Positions 53,985 to 64,000 of a stretch of 64,000 nucleotides of DNA are shown one piece after another. Position 1 is the first letter of the stretch. Every line of letters starts with the position of its first letter. Position numbers and translations under genes: made by a program. The DNA is taken from NCBI GenBank assembly GCA_944472155.2, contig OX235272.1:105530020-105594019 (forward strand), read 5' to 3'. Below the pieces are notes generated by a model. That model was not told where the DNA came from. It searched no databases and worked only from the letters and a program-made list of their open reading frames with translations. The DNA is from Trichobilharzia szidati. Lineage: Eukaryota; Platyhelminthes; Trematoda; Strigeidida; Schistosomatidae.

Positions 53985-54320
53985 GACAATTTCCCCAAGA
54001 TCATTAGCTACAGCATTAATCACTCAACATTGGATGCTAGCCCTTACTGTTTAAGTCAACTTGTTTAGCTGACGGCTCTTGGTCTACCATCCAAGTCATT
54101 TGACGACACGCTGTCCTGTTATGTTCGATTATTAGTGCACGATCCCTAACTAACTAATTAAGTAATCACCTTTGCATTACGATTTCGGTCCCGAAATACA
54201 CTTCTTATTTTGGACTATCGTTTTGGTGTTTCGCTTTTTCTTTGGTCTACACTGAATGCATGCTATGGGAATTGTGGGTGCAAGATCCTGAGTTAGTATA
54301 ATTCGTACTGTCCATGAACA
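53985..54320 (+). mobile_element. Solo LTR, family B, opposite orientation
   Basis: Reverse complement of the family B consensus: AGCTACAGCATTAATCACTC, GTTTAAGTCAACTTGTTTAG, TTAGTGCACGATCC, TATTTTGGACTATCG and TATGGGAATTGTGGGTGCAA. Diverged. Confidence 0.7.
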
Positions 54321-55039
54321 TCAACACTCTCAACCTCTAAAAACCACTCAACAATGACGAATGTCTTTTTGAACATATACAATTGCATCGTCCCAGTTCA
54401 AGACAGATCGCATATTTATGTCATATAACACAAATTAAATTCAATAGTCAAATATGCGAACAAATAAAATGAACAACACTGATATCGCCTACATTAGAAC
54501 TAGCCACTCAAGCTGTTATCCAAAGGGTAGAGAACATAAATCTATCAATAATCAAATCAAAAATCTGAATACCTTTCGTAGATGATACATCTGAGATAAT
54601 TAGAAGAGATGATCAAGGAAAAAGTACACATCCAAGACGACAATAAGGATTTCAATGACATTAGATTTAGAGGAGAAGAGAATTTGAAATCGTTCAATGG
54701 AAATCATCTTTGTGTGTGAAAAACATTTCTGAAATTGGTGTGAGATTATTAAAACCTTTTGGAAAAGATGTCGCCCAAGAGACCACTTCACTAAATTGCA
54801 CTCAGACCAAATGGTCCAACACCAAGGGAAGACAAGATCGACGCCATTGACAAAGTAAATTGTATCAAATATGCAAAGCTCTAATACTGCTAAGAGTGGA
54901 TCCCCTCTTTGACTTCCAATCCAAGAATGTAAAGCAACCGTCGAGCGATACAACATGTATACCTTGGTATCAACACATGTGGACAGTTATGTGCATCGGT
55001 GTGACTGAGAAAATGTTAAAGTTTTAAAGAGATATAATG
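54321..55039. other. Unassigned; possible PLE upstream sequence
   Basis: Plus strand fragments such as NISEIGVRLLKPFGKDV (about 54720-54780) could belong to the PLE reading frame further right, but no conserved motif was found. A 118-codon minus-strand frame here is not supported. Confidence 0.3.
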
Positions 55040-55514
55040 CTGAAATTCCCAAAGAATTGTTAGATGCCCGGTATTCAAATCGATCTTCACTCTGCAGACA
55101 TACTGACATAGACCAAATTTATCAACCAATGAAGAGATCACGTGGTGAACGAGGAAATATCATAGACTATGATGCAAATTTAAACTGCAGTGACATTGAG
55201 CCGACCAATCATAAATTAGGTGATTTTACACAAAAATGACTTTTATATACAAGAAAATGCATGAAAACATATTAAACAGGGTATCTTTCTTTGATATGAC
55301 TTGAAAATACCTCCCAGTTATAATGAGGCGTAAGAGTATTTAGGTTAGACCAGTTTCCGTAGATGTATTCACCGAGGTGGCTTAAGGTGAGCTTTATTGT
55401 GAGTCGTTTATCCTTCTTATCGTGTTTTGCAATCTTTCCCAAAAGCCCTCGGTTGAATTAGAGAATACACGACTACTTACTTGGAAATTATGGATAATAA
55501 AATTATAACAACTC

Positions 55515-55616
55515 TAAACCTATCCCTTATCGTAACCCTCATCTTAATCCTGACCCTAACTATAATCCTAAACCTAATTATAACCCTTATCCTAATCGTA
55601 ATCCTAACCCTAACGA
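55515..55616. repeat. Degenerate interstitial telomere-like repeats (CCCTAA)
   Basis: About 17 hexamers of CCCTAA type with substitutions: TAACCCTCATCTTAATCCTG, ACCCTAACTATAATCC, TAACCCTTATCCTAATCGTA, ATCCTAACCCTAACG. The telomere repeat of schistosomes and most animals is TTAGGG. Confidence 0.75.
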
Positions 55617-55789
55617 GCTGTTAACTCATTGTCCAAAAAATACTTAAAAACGTAATCTAGGTGAAATTCGCTCCTTAGTTGGTGAATAGCATTCATATTA
55701 GCGCTATCGATAATAATGACAGGTGTTGTTAGCTAACGACTAGCACAAGCTTATCACAAAGATATCCACTGGACACCAGTGAAATAATT

Positions 55790-56143
55790 ATGAAGCTTGA
55801 AATTCTGTCTAGAAAGTTATTATTTTACATTTAAAAGGAATTTATATAGACAGACAAATGGTGTTGCTATGAGTTCACCAGTTTCCACAATAGTCACTGA
55901 CCTTTTCATGATTAGATTCGAAGATAACATCTTTTCAAGCATACTCACGATTAAAATATGGATAAGATATGTTGATGATGATACTTTTGTAGTGCTAAAA
56001 AGAGACCTACACAGTTCATTCCTGGAGAAACTAAACAATCTGTCTCCCAGAATCCATTTTACTTCGGAAGCAAGCAGAATCAGACGTCGGTGAGCTACTG
56101 TTTCTAGACTGCCTAGTTAAGAGGAGAGAAAACGGATATTTCA

Positions 56144-56184
<41 letters not shown>

Positions 56185-57000
56185 CAGGAAGAAAACCCAC
56201 TCCAACAAATATTTAGACTTCGCATCAGCGGAAAGATATCAGTTGTTTCAGGTCTTCTTCATTGATGGAAACGGATTAGAACGCAGAAGAAGAGGAAGAA
56301 ATATCAAGCATTACTGGAATTCTCTTGAGAGAAAAATAACTACCCAAAGAACTTCATTGACAAAATCAACACCGACATTAAATATGGTCGAAAACGTATT
56401 TCGAAAAAATGTGCCTCAACTGTTGTCATTGTACACAGACCATCAGATAAGTCAGACGATATCAGAAGAGAAGAGTACTCAATAAGCACAATATCAGATT
56501 TTTCTCACACACCCACCCAACAAAGCAGCCTTGTCCATGTGAAAGACCAAATCCCTAAGCATTCTCAATCTAATTGAGTCAACAAAATAAAATGTTTGCA
56601 ATGTGATGTGATACACATCGGACAAACATCCCTAGGGAGGAATCAATATCAGAAGAAATGAACACCGTAGAGCATCCATCCGAACACCAATAAAAATCAT
56701 TAGCCATAGGTCGTCTACACGCTAAGCTATACAACCAAGTCACAAAATTGACTTTGACAATATTGAAATAATCCAGAAGGATTTCAGAAATGTCAAAGAA
56801 CATCTCAAGTCATCAGAAGCACTCCATATCCAAATGGAATCCAAATTGTCTCAACTGAACAGGAATGATGGACTAAAACAGAATTCGACCTGGTTACAAC
56901 ATCCGCCTCCCTCTCCCCCATGAAACAACAAAATCAACACGAATGTGACTGATAAGCAATTTCATTTTGTAAACACATGCTACTTTTGTACAATTTTATA
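55790..57000 (+). mobile_element. Penelope-like element, second lineage, degraded
   Basis: The reverse transcriptase block reads YRQTNGVAMSSPVSTIVTDL, FMIRFEDNIF and IWIRYVDDDTFVVLKRD. One extra Asp follows the catalytic YVDD. After an AT microsatellite it continues with IRKKTHSNKYLDFASAERYQ (the RKPTHTN motif). The endonuclease end reads KIKCLQCDVIHIGQTSLGRN and SHKIDFDNIEIIQKDFRNVK. Its wording differs from the YIGRT.RQVH elements, so it is a separate PLE lineage. Many stops. Confidence 0.75.
56147..56183. repeat. (AT)n microsatellite
   Basis: About 35 bp, splitting the PLE coding sequence. Confidence 0.9.
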
Positions 57001-57342
57001 CACTTACCTTCCCAAATTTGGCAAGGTAAACATTACCCCATGCTGTTGAACGATGATTAAGTTGTTATATAATGTGCAAGCTGAGTGAATTTTGTAAATT
57101 CTGTTTTAATAATACTACTACTTTGTTAAAGCTATTAGCAGAAGTATTAAGTGGCTAAACGTGAGTAAAAACAATATCGTTTTGTTTTTCTTTCACAATG
57201 GGAAATTCAGAGACTTTTATAATAACGTCTTTTGGTAAGAATTCATTAACTCTCTAACCAACCACTTTTCAAATCACTCTTGATCAATGATCTGTCGTCT
57301 GTTAAGTACTGTTTATTTAGAATTTATTTTTGTATTAACCGA
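57001..57342. other. Unassigned AT-rich sequence
   Basis: No recognisable content. Confidence 0.3.
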
Positions 57343-58575
57343 TTAGTGAAAAAAAACAAAAAACAAAATAGAAATTTTATTAACGAAGAAAATCAATACA
57401 AATTTAAAAAGTAGAAATGGATAGAAAAAATTAATTTTACAAGGATAACACGTAATTAAAGATAAAGTGGTCGAAATAAGAATAAAATAATTTGGACAAT
57501 TATAATTTAATAGGTTTAGGGGAGGCGACGTAGACCTGTCTTGTAACGATGGCCAAGGTAAGGAAAGTGGCTGTACAAATTTCTTCTGTACACATAGGCT
57601 TGGTTTCTTCTGGTGGATTCCGATTGCTTCATCTGTCTGTAGAAGACGAACTCGTAGAGCGAAATTAAGATTAGTCGGAATGCGATAAATAATTTTAAAT
57701 GCAGTATTCACATCAACCTTATGCTTACTATCAACAAGGTGTGCTAAAACAGAGCTACCTACGAATAGATCTTGTTTGTCCCTTGCTTAACCACGCTGGA
57801 TGATGTTCAGAAATACGACGATGAACTTGCCTAATTGTACGCCCAATGTAGCTGGCTCCGCAGCTGCAGTCAAACTGGTAGATACACATAGAAGAGGCAA
57901 AATTAGGTAGTTTATCCTTATTTCTCGAACATAGAATAGGGGTGGTTTTGAAGAGACAACGTACCTCTGCTGCATAATAAGCTCTTTTAACTGCATTCTT
58001 CAAGCGCTGTGTTATGATTTCGCTGATATTATCACCAAGAAACTGCAATTTTATGAACATTGGTTTTTTCGAAACTGTAGCAATACTGACTCTCCTTGGT
58101 GCTGAATTCATATTCTTCTCAATAAATTTATCTGGGTAACCATTTTTTCTAAGTAATTCTCTAATAATCTTAAGCTCCTCATTGAGGCAGTCATCTGAAC
58201 AGATTAACCTAGCTCTATGAACCAGGCACTTTACCAGGTTACGTTTATATTTCAAAGGTACAAAACTCAAAAAATGAGTGTACTGACCTGTTGTTGTAGG
58301 TTTCCTATACACACTCCTTCTTAGTGTACCATCATCTTTCCTTGCCATGATATTCCTTGCCTGTAATATTCCTTATTGAATAAGAAATGAACATTTATTG
58401 TACATCTTAAAATAAGTTCCTTAAAGGTGGATGCAGAAATCCCGATGTTCATGTTTCGTGTAGTAATCTCCTCACATATAAAATCCACTGTCTCCATTAA
58501 CGGTACATTGGTGAACAAGGAGGAATCTTCTGATTGGTGATTTGCTGCCACTGGAGGTTTATTTTTCATCATATT
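57343..58575 (-). mobile_element. Penelope-like element, internally deleted
   Basis: Minus strand, 5' to 3': a reverse transcriptase start segment SSLFTNVPLMETVDFICEEI and RCTINVHFLFNKEYYRQ (58572-58321), then directly ARKDDGTLRRSVYRKPTTTG, with the catalytic palm missing between them. The remainder is well kept: YTHFLSFVPLKYKRNLVKCL, RELLRKNGYPDKFIEKNMNS, FIKLQFLGDNISEIITQRLK and the GIY-YIG endonuclease CIYQFDCSCGASYIGRTIRQ, RISEHHPAWL. It then shifts frame into AFKIIYRIPTNLN, LQTDEAIGIHQKKPSLCVQK. The frame 57755-58348 (about 197 codons) is the longest PLE frame in the window. Confidence 0.85.
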
Positions 58576-58839
58576 GCTCTCCGATTGAAACTACTCGTGA
58601 CACTTTTATTGACCAACTGTACGATTTTTCGATCACGTGATTTATTCTTCATTCAGGATGTATGTTAACTACAAGAAAAAAAAGCTTGCCTTTCTTTCGG
58701 GCTTCTCTAGTCTAAAATCTTTAAAATTTTTCCAAGGTCTATAGTTGACCTGGTGTGATAGTATGGAAGAACATGTCAAACGAACTCGAAGACTTACTGA
58801 CAAGCGAAAATCAATAAACTGGCTGAAGACGCCAGCAGG
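58576..58839. other. Unassigned sequence
   Basis: No recognisable content. Confidence 0.3.
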
Positions 58840-59590
58840 CGGCGAAGACAGGACTGCAGGTGAACATAGAGATAACAGAGGTAGATGGTGAAGATAACCA
58901 ACCAGCAACAACAACAACAACAACCACGAATCACCATCAACAGGATAAATTTGACAGAGGTTACTTCCTTCACTAATCTGGCTAGGAAACAGGGTTTCAA
59001 CTACAGACGACAGAACGGATAAAGATGACAAAGCTTGTTGGAATCGGAAAGGCGAGATATACCTTCATCAACCTGAAATCAGTTTGGAAATCTTCTGAAC
59101 TCTGCTTCAGCATAAAGAGTAAGATTCAGATTGCCAACACAAATGTCAAGTCAGTTCTTCTACACGAGTCAGAAACTTGCAATGTGTGTCACGAAAAGGA
59201 TTTCCAACAGTCTACAGCAGGCTTTTATCAACAGCCGCCTTCTCTGGTCCCATACTGAAGATCAAATGACCGGTCGGTCGACCAGAAAGAATGAGCAACA
59301 AGAAACACTGGCTGGGAACAAACCAACCAAGTAACTACCGTTCAACAAATATGTAGGACAAAATGGAGATGGATAGGGCACACACTGAGGAGGTAGTCGA
59401 ATGACATCGCGCGCTAGCCAGGCCATTGCTCAAGTAGAATCCAAATGGGAAGAGACGAGTTGGCTATACTAGGGTGACATGGAGAAGATCGTGTGTTGGT
59501 GGTGAGGAGGAGGAGATGATTGATTATGGGAGATCGTGAACCCACCTGAAGAGGATATCAGAAAGTAGAATAAAGTGGAGATCGTCTCTC
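58840..59590 (+). mobile_element. SR2-like LINE 3' end, degraded
   Basis: CAGGTGAACATAGAGATAAC and GACAGAGGTTACTTCCTTCA, then KLVGIGKARYTFINLKSVWK (59025-59084), the FLLHESETCN-type stretch and a WRWIGHTLRR-like end near 59360-59400. Confidence 0.75.
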
Positions 59591-59794
59591 GCCAGGGTTT
59601 CTTGCTGCTAATTGCTTTTGGCCGGCAAACCGACCATTTGATCTTCAATATGGAGCCAGCGAAGGCAGCTGTTGATAAAAGTTTGCTGTAGACTGTTGGA
59701 AATCCTTTTCTCTACACGCAGCGCAAGTTTCTGACCCGCATAGATAGACCGACTTGACATTGGTGTTGAAAATCTGAATCTTGTCCCTTATACT
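59591..59794 (-). mobile_element. SR2-like LINE fragment, minus strand
   Basis: CTTTTGGCCGGCAAACCGAC, GTTGATAAAAGTTTGCTGTA and GCGCAAGTTTCTGACCCGCA match the minus-strand SR2 fragment at 16930-17060. It forms an inverted pair with the fragment to its left. Confidence 0.7.
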
Positions 59795-61183
59795 GAACGT
59801 AGAAGATTTACTTAACCTTGAGCCTTCATTGAAGGCTTTTAATGGCCCTAATCAATTCGCTTATAAACATAGTAGGTGTACTGCGGGTGCCGCTGTCGTC
59901 TTATATCATAATATTGTCTTTAGTTTAGACAGAGGAGCTAAATATGTTCGGTGTGCCTTCCTAGATTACACATCTGCCTTCTGATTCTGTACCTAGGTCT
60001 CTTTTCTTAAACAACCTTGCTGCGGCACAAGCAGAGTGCTGGACTAATAGTGGTCGCATTTCTATTTTTCTGATAGGAGGCAGTACACTGTTAACAGTAG
60101 GAAGTGCTCCACTAGCTGGTGGTGTTTCTCTAGGTGCTGTTCTTTCTCCTTTTCCGTTTTTTTCTTCATACATGCATTGCCACATTCTGACGAAGTCAAT
60201 TTTGTTAAGTATGCTGATGATCTGACTGTTTCTATACCGACGGTTACTTCTCAGTCAGACTGTTCTAAATGAACAACTTCTTATCCGAAATTATTCAGTG
60301 GTCCGCGTCAAATGGTCTTAAGCTTAATCCCTCGACAAATATCAGGTGGTTAATTTCACTTTCAGATGCAAGCGTGACTTACGTGAACTGGTTAGTTCAC
60401 ACGGTTCCGCCACTATCATAGATGACACTGAATTTGAAACTAAATCGAATGTTAAATACCTTGGATTGTGTCTTTCCTCTGATCAACTTTGCTGGTCTTC
60501 CCACATCATGTTAATTTCCAGAAAGATATTTCGTTTGACGCTCTACGTAAGGAAGGAAGTTAAGACGATCTGGTATCATTCCGCCTCTACTGTTACAGTT
60601 TGTTAATTCTTGTATTCTGCGTGTACTTTTTTCCTGTTCCTCCTTAATCTTTCTAGGGCCACATAAGAGCACAGCACTAAAAGCCGTCAGTAGGGCGAGA
60701 AGGATATTGCTAAACCAACTCGTTAATATTATTGTACATAGATACATCAAACTCCTTCAAGAAATTAGTAAATATCTTATCAGACTATGACTATCCTCTC
60801 TCTATATACACAACTGTCACTCTTTACTGCATCTCATCAGGTAGAACTAGAAACAACTATAGAAGACTGCATGCTCGGACGACTAAGTAAAAAAACCCTA
60901 CAATACCTTATTTAGTACACACTTTATGTGATGAGAAAAGTGTACTACTGGAAATTACCAAATTATTTAAGAACTCTAAGTAAACGGCATGTTTTGCTCT
61001 CATTGTTGGTAATATTTTCACTTAATTAAATTTTATATTCAAATTCTTACTGAACAATATTAATGTAAATGCCCTATTTTAATTACTGCCGCTGTAATGA
61101 GAAAATTAAATGCAATATTGTATTACATATTGAGAATTCCATATTTGTATCAAAGATACTGTTTGGCATGAAGTTATTATTAT
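59795..61183 (+). mobile_element. CR1-type LINE, heavily degraded
   Basis: Collinear with 20500-22010: LEPSLKAFNGPNQFAYKHSR, GAKYVRCAFLDYTSAF, KYADDLTVS-like sequence near 60200, then NVKYLGLCLSSDQLCWSSHI (60450-60510). Tail GAGAATTCCATATTTGTATC, TTTGGCATGAAGTTATTATT. At least five frameshifts. Confidence 0.8.
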
Positions 61184-61541
61184 TGTGACGAGAGCTGTCT
61201 GCAAGCCGAAATTGGTAGACACCAATTTACGTCAATGTTTACGTCCCGAATTGGGGTCATGAGGAAAAGCAGTAACAAGCAGCTTAACCTTGAAGAACTC
61301 ACCAACCAATCACAGCAGACTTCACGTGTGCAAATACGATTCGCAGATATATGGCTCAACTTTCTAAGAAACGGCCACAAAGAGATAACAGAATAACCCT
61401 CAGCAAGAAAACAACCAATCAGAAGAGGTTGCTTCGTGCTAACAATAACGCTAATAATAATGTACATAAAAATCTATAAATATCTGTTGATTTTCTCAAT
61501 AAACGATCTGTGTTGCCTGGCTCTTGTCTTCTGTCGTTACA
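61184..61541 (+). mobile_element. Solo LTR in the CR1 tail
   Basis: 358 bp opening TGTGACGAGAGCTG and ending CTGTCGTTACA (TG...CA), with TATAAATATC near 61475 and AATAAA at 61499. Flanked by TTAT on both sides (61180-61183, 61542-61545), although the low-complexity TTA tail weakens that evidence. Sequence unlike families A and B. Confidence 0.65.
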
Positions 61542-61545
61542 TTAT

Positions 61546-62394
61546 TACATTAAGATAAATTCGATAAAGGTACTCAGTTATAGAGTGAAAGCTATCTGTT
61601 CGGAAGACGTGATCGAGGACGACTTAAAAGTGGCTATCCGGAGTAGTTCATAGGGAAGCACATAGATACGAAAGTCGGCTAAAAAAAACAACAACAACTA
61701 GTTCCTATCTTCAAACAAGACGTCAGTCTAAATGCATTTGTGACTTACAGGTAACAAGTAACCATCTTACTCTTTATCTTTAAACATTAAGAATACTGCA
61801 GTATCACCTGACACTCAACACCTGACTATAATCATATGCCAATCATGCTAAAATTTATTATCAAGACGTTTAGGAGACACTGCATTGTATATCATTTGCA
61901 GACAAATCAATCTCTGAATCGCAAAAAGTGCCAATCAAGTTTACTCGCACTAGTTTATCCATAACGAAAGCAAGTGGAATTCGAGACATTGAGAGTCCCT
62001 GACAGACACCATAAGTCCACTAGACGTTAGTAAAGCAACAAAGTTTTCATTTAAAACACCGCTTCTGAGTAATTATATCAGTTGTGTCGCTCCCCCCCCC
62101 CATCCCATTACTTAATAGAAATACGATTGTACAGCTTTCTGGAGATGATTTCGCCAATAAAGTGAATTTTCCCTGGCTGAATTGTCTCCTACTTTCTATG
62201 ACTCTATAGGGATTTTAAAATACAACAGTCATAAAATTGGTCTTTTATCAAAATCACTTTTCGGTTGAGAGTGTGGTGGGGTTGGGTGAGAGGGGGCCAC
62301 CATCGGATATACTCCTAAATAAGGTATCATGTAGAAATAACCAATAGCTCTTCTCAATGTATGTAGTGCATGTGTGAGTCAATGATTGGTGTAC
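61546..62394. other. Unassigned sequence
   Basis: A poly-C run occurs at 62091-62103. No gene or repeat was recognised. Confidence 0.3.
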
Positions 62395-63390
62395 TTGACT
62401 TTTTGAGCTGCAATCTACGAATGTTTGGCATTCGATTCGCTCCCACCAGATGTAAGATGATGCTACAGGACTGGACTGGACTACATTGACTCCTAGCTTA
62501 AAAAAAGGAGTGACGTGATCAAGCGCGTTGACCACTGCACTTATTTGGGAAGTTGCATCAGCCAATGCCAGTGGGTTGATCGATTGCTGAGGAAATCTCA
62601 GTACGGATACAGAAGGCTGGTTTCACACATGCCAGTTTACGCCACCTCTGGCGTAGACGTGATATTCGGCTGGTTATCGATCGTAGGGCGTGTGTACTGC
62701 TCAGCAGTCCGCCCCGTCTTCCTTTATGGCTGTGAGACATGGCCACTGAAAGTGTAAGATACGAAAAGGCTAACTGTCTTTGATCATAGGTACCTGCGTT
62801 CCATCCCCGTGTGTATTAATTGGTGGTATAATAAGATGAGGATCATTGGGGTTAGGTGTTGAGTGCTACGCAAAGAGGGGAAATCAATCGACGAGACTGC
62901 AAAGTTACATCGATTGAGATGGTTAGGACATGTGTTACGTATGCCTAGCCATCCATCGCCTTCCTCGCCCGACGGGCAATGTTAGCTGACATAGGGTCAG
63001 GTTTAAAGAGAGCCAATGGTGGGCAAACCAGAACATGACATCATCAGTCAATGAAATCTACAACAGTTATTTGAAGTCATGTAGGAAGGTGTTAATTCCC
63101 TAGTTGGGGTCCTCGGGACGGTAAAAACCAATGACCACTGGTAATATAGCTCAAAATCGTTGTTTTCAATAGCTGGCATAGATGCATCCACCCCTTGTGA
63201 CTTATAATATCCAATAAAACTATATTATAATTCGATATCACTATTCTTTTTGCCTCATATCTCTGTTTACTATCTCTATTTTGTATTTCTTTTTACTTTC
63301 TTCTTCCCTTGCTTTGTGTGCTACAAGGAGGGAGTGTAGCGACTCAAGCTGCTGCACATCAGTGCAAAGTTCTATGTTGAAACCAGACAG
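62395..63390 (+). mobile_element. RTE-like LINE 3' end (family of 26500-27640)
   Basis: Plus strand: CNLRMFGIRFAPTRCKMMLQ-like text at 62409-62465, KRVDHCTYLGSCISQCQWVD, RPVFLYGCETWPLKV (to about 62757), LRLTVFDHRYLR and LHRLRWLGHVLRMPSHP. The tail contains GACTCAAGCTGCTGCACATC. Mirrors the minus-strand copy. Confidence 0.75.
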
Positions 63391-63539
63391 TCAGTCAACC
63401 CTTGACTTCTAGCTAGCAATATGACAAACTCAATACTTAGATATGCAAAACTTGATAGATAATATTTCAATGCATATGAAGATTTTGTTCATAGGCACTA
63501 TAATGCAAGCCTTATTATAGATAATGCAACATAAAATAC

Positions 63540-63625
63540 AGAAAGGCAGAAGTGTAGCTCATTGGTTAGAGTACTCGTATCACAGCCAATAAGTCCCCGG
63601 TTCGAATTCCATTCCGCCTATTTTA
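63540..63625 (+). mobile_element. tRNA-like sequence, probably a SINE head or pseudo-tRNA
   Basis: TGTAGCTCATTGGTTAGAGT (box A) and CCCGGTTCGAATTCC (box B) are flanked by GGCAGAA and TTCCGCC, which pair six of seven as an acceptor stem. Too many bases lie between the acceptor and D arm for a normal tRNA. No confident anticodon arm. Confidence 0.5.
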
Positions 63626-64000
63626 GCCTGGGTAGTAGTGGTTAGTATCATCAGCTATCACATTTTAAGTGAAGCTCACGGAGTTCGAACAACAATACCT
63701 AAGAACACCAAGAGTTTCTCTAAAACGTCCCCACTCTCTCTCCCTATATATATATATATATATATAACTCAAATTTTTGGAAGGTGCGATAACCTAAAGA
63801 GGACTCAGAAGGATTGTAGTTCCTACAGAAATCACAAGAAGCAAAGCTTAAATACGTCCACAGGATGAATAATTTGTCCTTTGCTTTGTAATACTCCAAC
63901 TTATTATTGTATTGGCAAAGCTTTCTACGGATTATTAAAACAAAAATATTTCAACTATCGGTTTAAAGGGATTTTTTTCACTACAGTTTGACTCCACACG
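63626..64000. other. Unassigned sequence; (AT)n at 63747-63768
   Basis: Ends in GTTTGACTCCACACG, which resembles the start of a minus-strand CR1-tailed SINE (GCTTGATTCCACACCG at 50115), cut by the window edge. Confidence 0.4.

Noticed and set aside
54600..54956. 118-codon minus-strand frame with hydrophobic segments
   Set aside because: No family resemblance, and plus-strand wording may belong to a decayed PLE; likely a shadow frame.
63540..63625. Functional tRNA gene
   Set aside because: The acceptor and T arms look plausible, but the spacing to the D arm is too long and no anticodon stem could be drawn with confidence.
1..64000. CRISPR arrays, operons or ribosome-binding sites
   Set aside because: All signs are of a metazoan genome; the regular repeats seen are microsatellites and retroelements.

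Overview
This is eukaryotic DNA, most probably from a schistosome (trematode flatworm). It is AT-rich, holds two runs of N, and is filled with retroelement families typical of Schistosoma: RTE-type (SR2-like) and CR1-type (SR1-like) LINEs, Ty3/gypsy LTR elements, Penelope-like elements (PLEs) with GIY-YIG endonucleases, tRNA-derived SINEs and hammerhead-ribozyme repeats, including one of the schistosome satellite (SM-alpha) type. No prokaryotic features are present. The genus is inferred from these families, not proven.

Host gene content is thin. Five minus-strand exons read as the C-terminal part of a GIGYF-like (GYF-domain translational repressor) protein: 11761-11949, 7389-7748 and 4417-4560 in family order, and a second copy of the 144-bp exon at 25954-26097 followed by a terminal exon with stop at 18789-18896. 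The two copies of the 144-bp exon lie inside a colinear duplication (about 1-5280 against 24240-28010) in which each copy later took different insertions. The order of exons therefore needs either two tandem gene copies or a scaffold error. All introns are packed with transposons.

Layout. 1-5.3 kb: SR2 deletion derivative, hammerhead repeats, palindrome, SINE, exon. 5.3-12.9 kb: PLE, hammerhead and LINE debris around two exons. 13.0-13.5 kb: gap. 13.5-18.4 kb: SR2 3' ends, a low-copy low-complexity stretch and a tandem hammerhead pair. 18.4-22 kb: SINE, terminal exon, inverted PLE, near-full CR1 reverse transcriptase. 22-24 kb: U6-SINE chimera and more SINE/hammerhead repeats. 24.2-28 kb: second duplication copy with a LINE insertion. 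28-33.6 kb: LTR-like sequence, gap, PLE, solo LTR. 33.6-40.9 kb: Ty3/gypsy element with 341-bp LTRs that read as identical, carrying a nested SR2 with a 12-bp target duplication. 40.9-41.5 kb: LTR plus gag of another gypsy family. 42.5-53.3 kb: hairpins with hammerhead-like cores and a large inverted PLE pair. 53.6-58.6 kb: two solo LTRs, telomere-like repeats and two PLE lineages. 58.8-63.6 kb: SR2, degraded CR1, solo LTR, LINE fragment and a tRNA-like sequence.

The recurring theme is small non-autonomous RNAs riding on larger retroelements. One tRNA-derived SINE head is joined to two different LINE tails, one SINE is fused exactly to the end of a U6 snRNA copy, and a tRNA-headed repeat of about 400 bp with a type I hammerhead occurs at least 15 times, twice as tandem dimers.
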